From assembly GCA_041739465.1 (NCBI GenBank), contig JBGSNX010000073.1:1-64000 (forward strand): DNA of 64,000 nt, written 5' to 3'. Made by a program: the position numbers and the translations under genes. Source of the stretch: BOKV01 sp041739465. Its GTDB lineage: Bacteria; Pseudomonadota; Alphaproteobacteria; Rhizobiales; Rhizobiaceae. The notes below the pieces were generated by a model. It was not told where the DNA came from. It was given only the letters and a program-made list of their open reading frames with translations, and searched no databases. Below are positions 51,261 to 60,187 of the stretch, in pieces (position 1 is the first letter of the stretch; every line of letters starts with the position of its first letter).

Positions 51261-53423
51261 ATGGCTTCACGCAGACCTCCAAATGGCCGGATCGAGCCGT
51301 CATTCGACGCCCCACCATCGCGCGGCGGCGAATTGCGTGTGAGCGCTGAAGACCGCGTGGTCGGTGCACCGCCTGCAAAACCTGCAAAGACGGGCACTGC
51401 ACGCAAGCCGGCCTCCCGAAAATCAACGCAGAAAAAACCGGCAAGAGGCGGATTTTTCGGCTTTGTGCGCAAGGCGACCTATTGGGGCCTTGTGCTGTCA
51501 ATCTGGGGTGGCATCGGCCTTGCCATTGTCGTTGGGTATTACGCAGTCCGGCTTCCCTCCATGGCCAGCTGGTCGATACCCCAGCGCCCGCCCAATGCCC
51601 GGATCGTATCGGTGGATGGCGAACTGATTGCCAACCGGGGAACGACCGGCGGAGAGGCCATGCGGCTCGACGAAATGTCGCCCTGGCTGCCAATAGCCGT
51701 CATCGCCATCGAGGATCGCCGCTTCAAACACCATTTCGGGGTTGATCCCATAGGCCTTGGCAGGGCGATGTTCACAAATCTGACCAGCGGCAGGCTGGCG
51801 CAAGGCGGCTCGACATTAACGCAGCAGCTGGCCAAGAACCTCTTCTTGGAGCCGGAGCGCACCTTGGAACGAAAAGTGCAGGAAGCCGTTCTGGCCCTGT
51901 GGCTGGAGACCAAGTTCAGCAAGGACGAACTGCTGGAGCTGTATCTCAACCGGGTCTATTTCGGCTCAGGCGCCTATGGCGTCGACGCGGCTGCGCGGCG
52001 CTATTTCAACAAGTCGGCCCGCGATGTCTCGCTTGGCGAGGCGGCGATGATCGCCGGACTTTTGAAAGCCCCCTCGCGGCTTTCGCCAGCTCGCGACCCG
52101 AAAGCTGCCGAGGAACGCGCGCAGCTGGTTCTGGCCGCGATGAAGCGCGAAGGCTTCGTTACGGATCGTGACATCGCCCAATCGCAGGCCATGGAGCCAA
52201 AGAAGGCTCGGCGCTATCTGACCGGTTCGCAGCACTACATTGCCGACATGGTGATGGCGCAACTTCCTGCCCTGATCGGCGAAATGCGAGACGACGTCAT
52301 TGTTTCAACAACGGTTGATCTTGACCTGCAGAAGACTGCCGGAAAGCTGATTGCCGAAGTGGTGGCCAAGAAGGGCGAAAAGCTGAACGTCTCGCAGGGC
52401 GCGCTGGTTTCCCTCGATGGCACCGGCGCAATCAGGGCCCTGGTGGGCGGGCGCGATTATGCGCAGAGCCAGTTCAACCGGGCGGTGGATGCCAAGCGTC
52501 AGCCCGGGTCCGCCTTCAAGCCGTTGGTCTATCTGGCGGCGCTTGAAAACGGCCTGACGCCCGACAGCGTCAGACAAGACGCGCCAGTCCGCTTTGGCAA
52601 CTGGACACCTGAAAACTATGACAAGAAATACCGGGGTCCTGTGAACCTTGAAACCGGATTGTCGCGATCGCTCAACACCATTGCCGCGCAGTTGGTCATG
52701 GAAACCGGCCCCAAGCAGGTGATCGAAACGGCTGCACGACTTGGAATAAAGTCGCCAATGCAGCCCAATGCCTCGATTGCACTGGGCACGTCCGAAGTTT
52801 CGCTGCTTGAGCTGACATCTGCATTTTCGCCCTTTGCCAATGGCGGGTATCGGGCTGAACCGTGGCTGATCCGCCGGATAACCACCGCGACGGGCGACAT
52901 TCTCTACGAAAGGCAATCGCAAGAAATGCCGCTTGTGGTGCAATCGCGCGAGATGGGCATGATGAATTACATGCTCAAGGCAGTTGTTGCGTCGGGAACC
53001 GGCACGGCGGCACAGCTTGATGGCTGGGAAACCGCAGGCAAGACCGGAACCACCCAAAATTCGCGCGATGCGCTTTTTGTGGGCTACACCGCCAATCTGG
53101 TTACAGGCGTATGGTTTGGCAATGACGAAGGCGAGCCGATGAAAAAGGTGACGGGCGGCGGAATTCCTGCCGAAACCTTTGCAGGGTTCATGACCGCCGC
53201 ACACATCGGGGTGCCGCCATCGCCGCTGCCTGGCCGCTATGAGCGGCAGATTGCGCCTGTGAGCGAGGAAATCGCTGGCAACACATTGCCGCCATTTGCG
53301 GAAGGACGGGTTGAAGGAGCAACTGAACCTTCAGTGCCAAAGCCACAAAACGAAGTCGGGGCCAGCGGCGAACGCCGCAAGCCCCGAAACATCCTGGAAT
53401 TGCTGTTCGGCAAGTCAGGCTAG
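51261..53423 (+). CDS. class A penicillin-binding protein (PBP1A family)
   Basis: Product of 720 residues from MASRRPPNGRIEPSFDAPPS. A disordered basic N-terminal tail (about 1-70) and one membrane anchor (about 75-98) precede the GT51 glycosyltransferase with IAIEDRRFKHHFGVDPIG and GRLAQGGSTLTQQLAKNLFL. The transpeptidase has SxxK Ser417 (QPGSAFKPLVY), SRSLNTIA (SxN) and KTGTTQNSRDALFVGYT (KTG). It polymerises and cross-links peptidoglycan in the periplasm. It lacks the OB-like insert of large PBP1A and ends with a short Pro-rich tail. Confidence 0.93.
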   Translation: MASRRPPNGRIEPSFDAPPSRGGELRVSAEDRVVGAPPAKPAKTGTARKPASRKSTQKKPARGGFFGFVRKATYWGLVLSIWGGIGLAIVVGYYAVRLPSMASWSIPQRPPNARIVSVDGELIANRGTTGGEAMRLDEMSPWLPIAVIAIEDRRFKHHFGVDPIGLGRAMFTNLTSGRLAQGGSTLTQQLAKNLFLEPERTLERKVQEAVLALWLETKFSKDELLELYLNRVYFGSGAYGVDAAARRYFNKSARDVSLGEAAMIAGLLKAPSRLSPARDPKAAEERAQLVLAAMKREGFVTDRDIAQSQAMEPKKARRYLTGSQHYIADMVMAQLPALIGEMRDDVIVSTTVDLDLQKTAGKLIAEVVAKKGEKLNVSQGALVSLDGTGAIRALVGGRDYAQSQFNRAVDAKRQPGSAFKPLVYLAALENGLTPDSVRQDAPVRFGNWTPENYDKKYRGPVNLETGLSRSLNTIAAQLVMETGPKQVIETAARLGIKSPMQPNASIALGTSEVSLLELTSAFSPFANGGYRAEPWLIRRITTATGDILYERQSQEMPLVVQSREMGMMNYMLKAVVASGTGTAAQLDGWETAGKTGTTQNSRDALFVGYTANLVTGVWFGNDEGEPMKKVTGGGIPAETFAGFMTAAHIGVPPSPLPGRYERQIAPVSEEIAGNTLPPFAEGRVEGATEPSVPKPQNEVGASGERRKPRNILELLFGKSG

Positions 53424-53440
53424 CATGCCGACTTTGCCGC

Positions 53441-53908
53441 CTATGCCTTGGCGGTCAGATCCAATTCAGGAATGCGCAGGACCTGGCCTGGATAAATCTC
53501 GTCCGGATCCTTGAGCATCGGCTTGTTGGCAAGGAATATCTGGTTGTACTTGGCACCATGGCCCTTGCCGTAATGCTTTTCGGCAATCTTCCACAAATTA
53601 TCGCCCTTCTTGACGGTGTGGAAAAGCGGATCTTTTGCCGTGGCAGCAGCGACCTTGACGTCCGTGGCTTCAACCTTGGAAATGCCAAGCGTGTTGCCGA
53701 CAGCAATGACTGCCTTTTCAAAGGCGGTCTGATCGGCGACCTGGCCCTTGATGACCGCTTTGTCGCCGTTGACTTCGACAACCACGTTCTCGGTGCCGAG
53801 CTTGTGCTTGTCGAGTTCCTTCTTGAGCGCCTCTGCTGTTGGCGGGACGTCTGCGCTGGCCAGACCGAGCTTTCTGCCAACTGATTTCACAAAATCGAAA
53901 ATGCCCAT
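53441..53908 (-). CDS. lysM: BON and LysM domain protein (Kbp/YgaU-like)
   Basis: Product of 155 residues from MGIFDFVKSVGRKLG, with AAGGAG six bases before this ATG (an ATG one codon earlier is possible). A BON domain (about 28-85, ENVVVEVNGDKAVIKGQVADQTAFEKAVIAVGNTLGI) is followed by a LysM domain (about 100-150, HTVKKGDNLWKIAEKHYGKG..YNQIFLANKPMLKDPDEIYPGQVLRIP). The E. coli homologue Kbp binds cytoplasmic K+ and helps in osmotic stress. No signal peptide is present. Convergent with the PBP gene. Confidence 0.92.
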   Translation of the reverse strand: MGIFDFVKSVGRKLGLASADVPPTAEALKKELDKHKLGTENVVVEVNGDKAVIKGQVADQTAFEKAVIAVGNTLGISKVEATDVKVAAATAKDPLFHTVKKGDNLWKIAEKHYGKGHGAKYNQIFLANKPMLKDPDEIYPGQVLRIPELDLTAKA

Positions 53909-54008
53909 CATCGTCTCCTTGGTGCCGGGGGATTTCCCAAAAACGCATACACCGAGGCAACGCCGCCGCAAAGCAGCAATGATGTGAAACGTTGCGGCAG
54001 GCAGGGCG

Positions 54009-55655
54009 CTATTGTGCCGCTACCAGGTGCGCTGGAGCTGCCGCACGAACATCAGCATCGACATGACTTTCGAACTTGTCGAAGTTCCGCACAAACATGG
54101 CAACCAGTTTGCGCGCTTGCGCATCATAGGCCGCCTTGTCTGCCCAGGTTGATCGCGGATCAAGTATCGCCCCGTCCACACCTGGGACAGCAACGGGCAC
54201 CGCAAAGCCGAAATTTGCGTCGGTGCGGAACTGCGCCTGCTTGAGCGAACCATTGAGCGCGGCACTCAGCAAGGCGCGCGTGGCAGCTATCGGCATGCGC
54301 CGGCCAACCCCGTGTGCGCCGCCGGTCCAGCCGGTGTTCACCAGCCAGCAGTCAACGCCATGACGGGCAATCAGATCGCGCAGCAGATTGCCGTATTGCG
54401 AGGGGTGCAAGGGCATGAAAGGCGCGCCAAAGCAGGTAGAGAAAGTAGCCTGCGGTTCGGTGACACCTTTTTCCGTGCCAGCCACCTTCGCGGTATAACC
54501 GGAAAGGAAATGGTACATGGCCTGCGCCGGGGTGAGACGGGCAATCGGGGGCAGGACGCCAAACGCGTCCGCCGTCAGCATGATGATGTTCTTGGGATGG
54601 CCAGCGCGACCGGTATGCGATGCGTTGGGAATGAAGTCGAGCGGGTAGGCGCAACGGGTGTTTTCGGTCAAGCTGCCATCGTCGAAGTCCGGTGTGCGGT
54701 CTGCGCCAAGGACAACATTCTCAAGAACCGTGCCAAAACGCTGGGTGGTGGCATAAATCTCGGGTTCCGCCTGCTGGGACAGGCGAATGGTCTTGGCATA
54801 ACAGCCGCCTTCGAAATTGAATACGCCATCGGTGCCCCAGCCATGCTCGTCATCGCCAATAAGGGTGCGCGATGAATCAGCCGACAGCGTGGTCTTGCCG
54901 GTTCCCGAAAGGCCGAAAAACACCGCCGGATCGGCTTCAGGGCCAACATTGGCGGAGCAATGCATCGGCATGACGCCTTTGCCGGGAAGCACGAAATTCA
55001 GATAGGTGAAGACCGACTTCTTTATTTCACCGGCATAGGAAGTACCGGCAATCAGCACGATCTTGCGGGTGAAGTCGCAGGCGATGACGGTCTCGGTGCG
55101 GCAGCCGTGGCGCTCGGGATGCGCACGGAAACTTGGCAGATCGAGGATGGTCATGTCGGCGACAAATTCTTCGACTTCTGCCTGTGTAGGGCGGATCAGC
55201 AAATTGCGGATGAACAGCGACTGCCATGCCAATTCGGTAATGACACGGGCGCGGACCCGGTTTGCGGTATCGGCACCACCGAAAAGGTCCTGAACAAACA
55301 GGTCCTTGCCGCGAACATGCGCCTGCATGTCGGCAAGCAGAACCTCGAATTTGCGCGGATCCATCGCCTTGTTGTTGTCCCACCAGACCTTGTCTTCAGT
55401 CAGCGGGTCGCGGACGACAAACTTGTCCTGCGCGGAACGTCCAGTGTGCTGGCCAGTCTCCACCGTCAGCGCGCCACCCTTGGCTATGCGGCCTTCCTTG
55501 CGGGCGATGGCGATTTCATAGAGCTGCGGCGCTTCAAGGTTGTAGCTGGCAGAGGCAAAGCCCTCGAGTTCAAACGCACCAAGCGGGAATTTGCGGTTCC
55601 AGTGCCCCGATTCGGTTGAACCGGGTTTTGTGGCGCCTTCAACGGTTTTTGCCAT
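54009..55655 (-). CDS. pckA: phosphoenolpyruvate carboxykinase (ATP)
   Basis: Product of 548 residues, full length. The P-loop is FGLSGTGKTTLSAD (about 247-260), with DDEHGWGTDGVFNFEGGCYAKTI and the metal/substrate residues near VIACDFTRKIVLIAGTSYAGEIKKSVFTYLN. It converts oxaloacetate to PEP, opening gluconeogenesis from C4 acids. AGGAGG nine bases before the ATG supports the start. It is divergent from chvI across a 379-base intergenic region with two LacI-type operators; in Sinorhizobium pckA is regulated by the LacI-type protein PckR and chvI has a linked role. Confidence 0.97.
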   Translation of the reverse strand: MAKTVEGATKPGSTESGHWNRKFPLGAFELEGFASASYNLEAPQLYEIAIARKEGRIAKGGALTVETGQHTGRSAQDKFVVRDPLTEDKVWWDNNKAMDPRKFEVLLADMQAHVRGKDLFVQDLFGGADTANRVRARVITELAWQSLFIRNLLIRPTQAEVEEFVADMTILDLPSFRAHPERHGCRTETVIACDFTRKIVLIAGTSYAGEIKKSVFTYLNFVLPGKGVMPMHCSANVGPEADPAVFFGLSGTGKTTLSADSSRTLIGDDEHGWGTDGVFNFEGGCYAKTIRLSQQAEPEIYATTQRFGTVLENVVLGADRTPDFDDGSLTENTRCAYPLDFIPNASHTGRAGHPKNIIMLTADAFGVLPPIARLTPAQAMYHFLSGYTAKVAGTEKGVTEPQATFSTCFGAPFMPLHPSQYGNLLRDLIARHGVDCWLVNTGWTGGAHGVGRRMPIAATRALLSAALNGSLKQAQFRTDANFGFAVPVAVPGVDGAILDPRSTWADKAAYDAQARKLVAMFVRNFDKFESHVDADVRAAAPAHLVAAQ

Positions 55656-55799
55656 TAACGTTTTCCTCCTGCAGGTCGCGGCAGCGCGACAGATGGTGAC
55701 ATTGCTGGTGGCTTCGCCCCCATCCCTTACGATGGCTATACTGTCGTCAAAAAGTCATGACAAGCGCAGTCAGGCGAAAATGTTCAAATATTTCAATTG

Positions 55800-55831
55800 T
55801 TTAATCGATTTAAATTTTTTAAACGATTGAA
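55800..55831. promoter_or_regulatory. pair of LacI-family-type operators between pckA and chvI
   Basis: TTTAATCGATTTAA (55800-55813) and TTTAAACGATTGAA (55818-55831) both fit TTYAAWCGWTTRAA with the central CG typical of LacI/GalR sites; their centres are 18 bases apart. PckR, a LacI-type regulator of pckA, is known in Sinorhizobium. The region 55656-56034 otherwise shows AT-rich DNA and the chvI leader. Confidence 0.5.
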
Positions 55832-56034
55832 TTCACGCTGTCTGGTGATGCGATTTGGCACAGCGAACTGTTCGCCTCCCCCCGACAGACGGCAACCTTG
55901 ACCAACCGATTGGCCAAGACCTCAATATGGCGCTAATGTGCAAGCCACATATTGTTCGCATTTCTCCCGCCTTTGCATTGGGCCGGTTGCAGCCGGTCAC
56001 TTTTCGGCGAGACAATTTGCGAAAAGGAAATGTC

Positions 56035-56763
56035 ATGGCCAGGGAGCCCGAACGCATGCCGACCATTGCCTTAGTGGACGACGACCGCAATATCCTCACA
56101 TCCGTGTCCATCGCACTGGAATCAGAAGGTTACCGGGTGGAGACCTATACAGACGGAGCCTCCGCTCTTGACGGGCTTTCCGCCCGCAAACCCGACCTTG
56201 CGATCTTCGACATCAAGATGCCGCGCATGGATGGCATGGAGCTGCTGCGCCGTCTGCGGCAGAAAACCGACCTGCCGGTGATCTTTCTGACTTCCAAGGA
56301 TGACGAGATCGACGAATTGTTCGGCCTGAAAATGGGTGCCGATGATTTCATCCGCAAACCATTTTCGCAAAGGTTGCTGGTGGAACGCGTGCGCGCCGTG
56401 CTGCGCCGGGCGGGAACGCCGGTGGAACCAGGCACCAAGACAACCGGAACTGCCGAGGCTCGTACGCTCGAGCGTGGTCATCTGGTCATGGACCAGGAGC
56501 GCCACACCTGCACCTGGAAGGGCTTGCAGGTGACGCTGACGGTAACGGAGTTCCTGATACTTTTTGCGCTCGCGCAGCGTCCGGGTGTTGTAAAGAGCCG
56601 CGATGCCCTGATGGATGCTGCCTATGATGACCAGGTTTATGTTGACGACCGGACCATCGACAGCCACATCAAACGGCTTCGCAAGAAGTTCAAGGCCGAA
56701 GATGACAGCTTTGAAATGATTGAAACGCTGTATGGCGTTGGATACCGCTTCAAGGAAGCGTAA
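56035..56763 (+). CDS. chvI: two-component response regulator ChvI
   Basis: Product of 242 residues from MAREPERMPTIALVDDDRNI, with AAAAGGAAA before the ATG; the open frame upstream to 55855 is not conserved. Receiver: DDD at 15-17, phospho-acceptor Asp59 (LAIFDIKMPRMDGM), Lys in FIRKPF. The OmpR-type DNA-binding domain follows with WKGLQVTLTVTEFLILFALAQRPGVVKSRDALMDAAY and DDRTIDSHIKRLRKKFK. ChvI controls envelope, acid and exopolysaccharide functions and is essential or important in rhizobia. ChvG, its kinase, follows. Confidence 0.96.
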   Translation: MAREPERMPTIALVDDDRNILTSVSIALESEGYRVETYTDGASALDGLSARKPDLAIFDIKMPRMDGMELLRRLRQKTDLPVIFLTSKDDEIDELFGLKMGADDFIRKPFSQRLLVERVRAVLRRAGTPVEPGTKTTGTAEARTLERGHLVMDQERHTCTWKGLQVTLTVTEFLILFALAQRPGVVKSRDALMDAAYDDQVYVDDRTIDSHIKRLRKKFKAEDDSFEMIETLYGVGYRFKEA

Positions 56764-56769
56764 GACCAG

Positions 56770-56807
56770 CCCGTTGGGCCAGCGCGTTGACCCAACGGGT
56801 TGACCCA
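56770..56807 (+). promoter_or_regulatory. hairpin and direct repeat between chvI and chvG
   Basis: CCCGTTGGG (56770-56778) and CCCAACGGG (56791-56799) form a perfect 9-base stem with a 12-base loop, starting six bases after the chvI stop. GTTGACCCA is also repeated directly at 56786-56794 and 56799-56807. There is no T tract, so it may stabilise or attenuate the transcript rather than end it. Confidence 0.45.
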
Positions 56808-56869
56808 GCGCACCGGCCCAACGCATTGGCATTGCAAACATCGGCCAAAGGCCGGAGGCAAGGCAGCAA

Positions 56870-58717
56870 GTGGAGCATGCCGGCACCATCGAACCAGGAA
56901 ATGGGTTGCGCGAGAATGCCTCGACGCGGACCAGTTCCGATTCGACCGGGCGCACACCTGATGCCCAGGTGACCGCCAAACCGGGTATCGAACAGCCGGA
57001 GGCGAATGAAAATGTCTGCGTGAAAGGCCAGAATCGCTGGCGTTCGCTGCGCAGCAGGTTCTTTTCGACACTGACCCGCCGCATTGTTTCCTTGAACCTT
57101 GCAGCACTTGCGGTGCTGCTTTCGGGTATTCTCTACCTGAACCAGTTTCGTGAGGGCCTGATTGATGCCCGCATCGAAAGCCTGCTCATTCAGGGTCGCA
57201 TCATTGCCGGCGCAATCGCGGCTTCAGCCAGCGTCGAGACCGATGCGATCACCATCGACCCGGAAAAACTGCTGGAATTGCAGGCCGGCGAAACCCTCTC
57301 GCCAAGCGCTGACACGCTTGAAACACTGGAATCGCCGATCAAGGCGGAGCGGGTTGCGCCCTTGCTGCGCGGCCTTATCCAGCCGACGAGAACACGGGCC
57401 CGCATTTACGACCGCGACGGCATCATGGTTCTGGATTCGCGCAACCTTTATGCTGGCGGGCAGGTGGTGCGCTTTGACCTGCCACCGCTCAACACCAACA
57501 ATGAGGGAATGACCGTCGCAATCGGCAATCTTCTCAACCAGGTTTTGCAACGTTGGGACTTGCCGCTCTACCAGGAACTTTCCGGCAGCGGCACCCAGTA
57601 CCCGGAAGTGTCCTCAGCGCTGACGGGCGCACCATCGACCATTGTACGCATGAGCGAAAACGGCGAACTGATCGTTTCCGTTGCCGTCCCTGTTCAGCGG
57701 TTTCGCGAGGTGAAGGGCGCTTTGCTGCTGTCAACGCAAGGCGGAGACATCGACCGGATTGTCACCGAAGAACGCATCGCAATCCTCCGGATTTTTCTTG
57801 TGGCAGCGATCGTGATCACCGTGCTTTCGATCCTGATGGCCAGCACCATTGCAAACCCTCTGCGCAAACTGGCCGATGCAGCGGTGAAGGTTCGGCACGG
57901 CGTCAAGACGCGGGTGCAGATCCCCGACCTTTCCTCGCGCGGTGACGAAATCGGCAATCTTTCGCAAAGCCTGCGCGAGATGACAAATTCGCTTTATGCC
58001 CGGATCGAGGCAATCGAGAGCTTTGCAGCTGACGTCAGCCATGAACTCAAGAACCCGCTCACATCGTTGCGCAGTGCTGTTGAGACCTTGCCATTGGCGC
58101 GCAATGACGTTTCGAGGGCACGTCTTCTTGAGGTGATCCAGCACGATGTGAAGCGCCTCGACCGGCTGATCACCGACATTTCTGATGCTTCGCGGCTGGA
58201 TGCCGAACTTGCCCGCGAGGATTCCAGGGAAACCGACGTCCAAAAATTGATAGAGAACGTGGTTGCGATGCGCCAGATGGTGCCGCCCGATCAGAAGTCG
58301 GTGGCACTGACCCTCGATGTTGCCAAGGGTGCGCGCGGACTTTCCGATTTCCGCATTCTCGGCCATGAAGGGCGCATCGGGCAGGTGCTGAACAACCTCA
58401 TCGACAATGCCCGTTCGTTTGTTCCCGATGGAACCGGCGAAATCGCAATTTCAATGAAGCGCAACGGCGCATTTGTGGAAATTGTAGTGGAAGACAACGG
58501 GCCGGGTATAGCGGCGGAAAACATCGACCGCATCTTTGAGCGCTTCTACACCGACCGCCCCGACGAGGGCTTTGGCAACAATTCCGGCCTTGGGCTGTCG
58601 ATTTCGCGGCAGATCGTCGAAGCGCATGGCGGCACGCTTACCGCCGAAAACCGCAAGGCTCCACACAATGGAGCACGCTTTGTGATCCGCCTGCCAGCAG
58701 GAACATTGGCGCGCTGA
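56870..58717 (+). CDS. chvG: sensor histidine kinase ChvG (ExoS)
   Basis: Product of up to 615 residues from GTG 56870 (GGAGG about 13 bases upstream); the first 60 residues are poorly conserved and the start is uncertain. Two membrane helices (about 72-92 and 303-325) enclose a long periplasmic domain, then a HAMP region (NPLRKLADAAVKVRHGV), HisKA with His391 (AADVSHELKNPLTSLRSAVETL) and ATPase boxes (NLIDNARSF, DNGPGIA, GLGLSISRQIV). It senses acid or envelope conditions, with the periplasmic inhibitor ExoR known in rhizobia, and phosphorylates ChvI. hprK begins two bases after its stop. Confidence 0.95.
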   Translation: MEHAGTIEPGNGLRENASTRTSSDSTGRTPDAQVTAKPGIEQPEANENVCVKGQNRWRSLRSRFFSTLTRRIVSLNLAALAVLLSGILYLNQFREGLIDARIESLLIQGRIIAGAIAASASVETDAITIDPEKLLELQAGETLSPSADTLETLESPIKAERVAPLLRGLIQPTRTRARIYDRDGIMVLDSRNLYAGGQVVRFDLPPLNTNNEGMTVAIGNLLNQVLQRWDLPLYQELSGSGTQYPEVSSALTGAPSTIVRMSENGELIVSVAVPVQRFREVKGALLLSTQGGDIDRIVTEERIAILRIFLVAAIVITVLSILMASTIANPLRKLADAAVKVRHGVKTRVQIPDLSSRGDEIGNLSQSLREMTNSLYARIEAIESFAADVSHELKNPLTSLRSAVETLPLARNDVSRARLLEVIQHDVKRLDRLITDISDASRLDAELAREDSRETDVQKLIENVVAMRQMVPPDQKSVALTLDVAKGARGLSDFRILGHEGRIGQVLNNLIDNARSFVPDGTGEIAISMKRNGAFVEIVVEDNGPGIAAENIDRIFERFYTDRPDEGFGNNSGLGLSISRQIVEAHGGTLTAENRKAPHNGARFVIRLPAGTLAR

Positions 58718-58719
58718 GC

Positions 58720-59160
58720 ATGGGCAACAACCACCATTGCAGCATTGTCGAGCTGGCAGGGGCCGGAGTCTTGATTGAAGGGCCTGCTGGCAGCGGCAAG
58801 ACGTCGCTGGCGTTTGCCCTGCTGGAAGCGGCCCAGCGCCTAGGCATTGACGGGGCTTTCATCTGCGATGATCAGGCGCTTCTTGAGGCTCAGGATGGGC
58901 AATTGCGGGCGAACGCGCCACAAAGCATTGCCGGTCTGGCTGAGATTCGTGGCCATGGAATCGTATCGATCAGGCACAAGCCGGGTACAATTGTTGACCT
59001 GGTGGTGCGTCTGGTCAACGATGATGCCGTTGAACGGCTGCCACAAGACCGGAAAACCACACTTTGCGGGGTCGCAATCGCCATGGTCGAAGCACCGATG
59101 CGACATGAAGCGCGTGCCGCACGAATCACACTGGCAAGGCTTGCTATTCCTCTGGTATAG
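58720..59160 (+). CDS. hprK: HPr kinase/phosphorylase, short alphaproteobacterial form
   Basis: Product of 146 residues, about half of Gram-positive HprK: only the C-terminal kinase domain remains. The P-loop is GPAGSGKTS at 21-29; IRGHGIVSI and LPQDRKTTLCGVAIAMVEAPM carry the HprK signature region. It phosphorylates or dephosphorylates the regulatory Ser of HPr. It lies two bases after chvG and is followed by EIIA and HPr genes, the standard order in this group. Confidence 0.92.
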   Translation: MGNNHHCSIVELAGAGVLIEGPAGSGKTSLAFALLEAAQRLGIDGAFICDDQALLEAQDGQLRANAPQSIAGLAEIRGHGIVSIRHKPGTIVDLVVRLVNDDAVERLPQDRKTTLCGVAIAMVEAPMRHEARAARITLARLAIPLV

Positions 59161-59273
59161 ACGCCCCCACCAAACTGGCGGTGCGCTTGTCAAAACCACA
59201 AAAGCGCTACCGTCAAATGGCCGCAGGCCGGTCGAGAAAACCGGAAAGACGGCGCAATCACACGGGAAGTAGA

Positions 59274-59675
59274 ATGATCGGACTTGTGCTTGTCACCCAT
59301 GGCCAGCTCGCCACCGAGTTCAAGCTGGCCCTGGAGCATGTCGTCGGCCCCCAGGAAGCCATCGCGGCCATACCTATCGGACCGGAAGACGATATGGAGC
59401 AGCGGCGGCAGGACATTCTCGACGCGGTGGCCAAGGTCAATACCGGTGCCGGGGTGATCATCCTGACAGACATGTTTGGCGGCACGCCTTCGAACCTTGC
59501 AATCTCGGTGATGGAAACCGGTGATATCGAGGTGGTGGCGGGCATGAACCTGCCGATGCTGATCAAGCTTGCCAGCGTACGCGGCGAAGACGACATGGAA
59601 CGGGCACTGACCTGTGCGCAGGAATCAGGCCGCAAGTACATCAATATCGCCAGCCGCCTTTTGCAAGGCCAGTAG
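59274..59675 (+). CDS. mannose-family PTS EIIA component
   Basis: Product of 133 residues from MIGLVLVTHGQLATEFKLAL, with GGGAAG upstream. His9 in LVTHG is the phosphorylation site of the EIIA-Man fold; DMFGGTPSNLAISVME matches the conserved central motif. No EIIB, IIC or IID is present, so it acts in regulation rather than transport, as known for rhizobial ManX. HPr follows 19 bases later and hprK precedes. Confidence 0.93.
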   Translation: MIGLVLVTHGQLATEFKLALEHVVGPQEAIAAIPIGPEDDMEQRRQDILDAVAKVNTGAGVIILTDMFGGTPSNLAISVMETGDIEVVAGMNLPMLIKLASVRGEDDMERALTCAQESGRKYINIASRLLQGQ

Positions 59676-59694
59676 CAGATGGACCCGATGTCCC

Positions 59695-59982
59695 ATGGAT
59701 GGTGACGCGGCGGCCGATTCCCGCATCCTGACGATCTGCAACAAGCGCGGACTGCATGCGCGGGCATCTGTGAAATTCGTCCAGTGTGCCGAGCAGTTTG
59801 ATGCCGATGTCCATGTCGGCAAGGACGGGCAGATCGTGGGGGCAACCTCGATCATGGGACTGATGATGCTGGCGGCAGGCATCGGCAGTGAAATCCATGT
59901 GAGTGCCACCGGACCTCAGGCCGAAGAAGCGCTGGATGCCATAGCCTTGCTGGTAGCCGACAAGTTTGGTGAAGGCGAGTAA
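59695..59982 (+). CDS. ptsH: phosphocarrier protein HPr
   Basis: Product of 95 residues. His21 in NKRGLHARAS is the site phosphorylated by Enzyme I (PtsP) and Ser52 in GATSIMGLMMLAAG is the regulatory site used by HprK. EI-Ntr is not in this window. Together with EIIA-Man, HprK and PtsN (8462) it gives a regulatory phosphotransfer chain. ATG 59695 is chosen for its fit to the family; the open frame upstream lies inside the EIIA gene. Confidence 0.93.
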   Translation: MDGDAAADSRILTICNKRGLHARASVKFVQCAEQFDADVHVGKDGQIVGATSIMGLMMLAAGIGSEIHVSATGPQAEEALDAIALLVADKFGEGE

Positions 59983-59993
59983 CCGCATATCCG

Positions 59994-60011
59994 CATAAAC
60001 ATTTCTTTATG
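59994..60011. promoter_or_regulatory. candidate SahR-type operator upstream of ahcY
   Basis: CATAAA (59994-59999) and TTTATG (60006-60011) form a perfect 6-base inverted repeat with a 6-base spacer, and weaker complementarity (ATATC / GATAT) extends it on both sides to about 59987-60016. ArsR-family SahR, which senses S-adenosylhomocysteine, binds AT-rich palindromes of the same kind before ahcY in proteobacteria. The centre is about 185 bases before the start codon. Confidence 0.4.
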
Positions 60012-60187
60012 TGATATTGTCAATCAGGCCCATTGCTGCTAGTTCATCCCTGCGCAAGACAGCGCGCTGTGGCGGGAAAAGCCCGCATTGCAACCGAAAT
60101 TGCCGCAGGAAACCCGTTTGCTTGCCGTCCCTTTCTGCTTTCGTGGCGAGAGTTCGATCGGCCCAACCGCTTCAGGAAAGTTTGAAA

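Noticed and set aside
59983..60187. SAH or SAM riboswitch in the ahcY leader
   Set aside because: No matching conserved core or pseudoknot could be recognised by eye; the palindrome fits a protein operator better.
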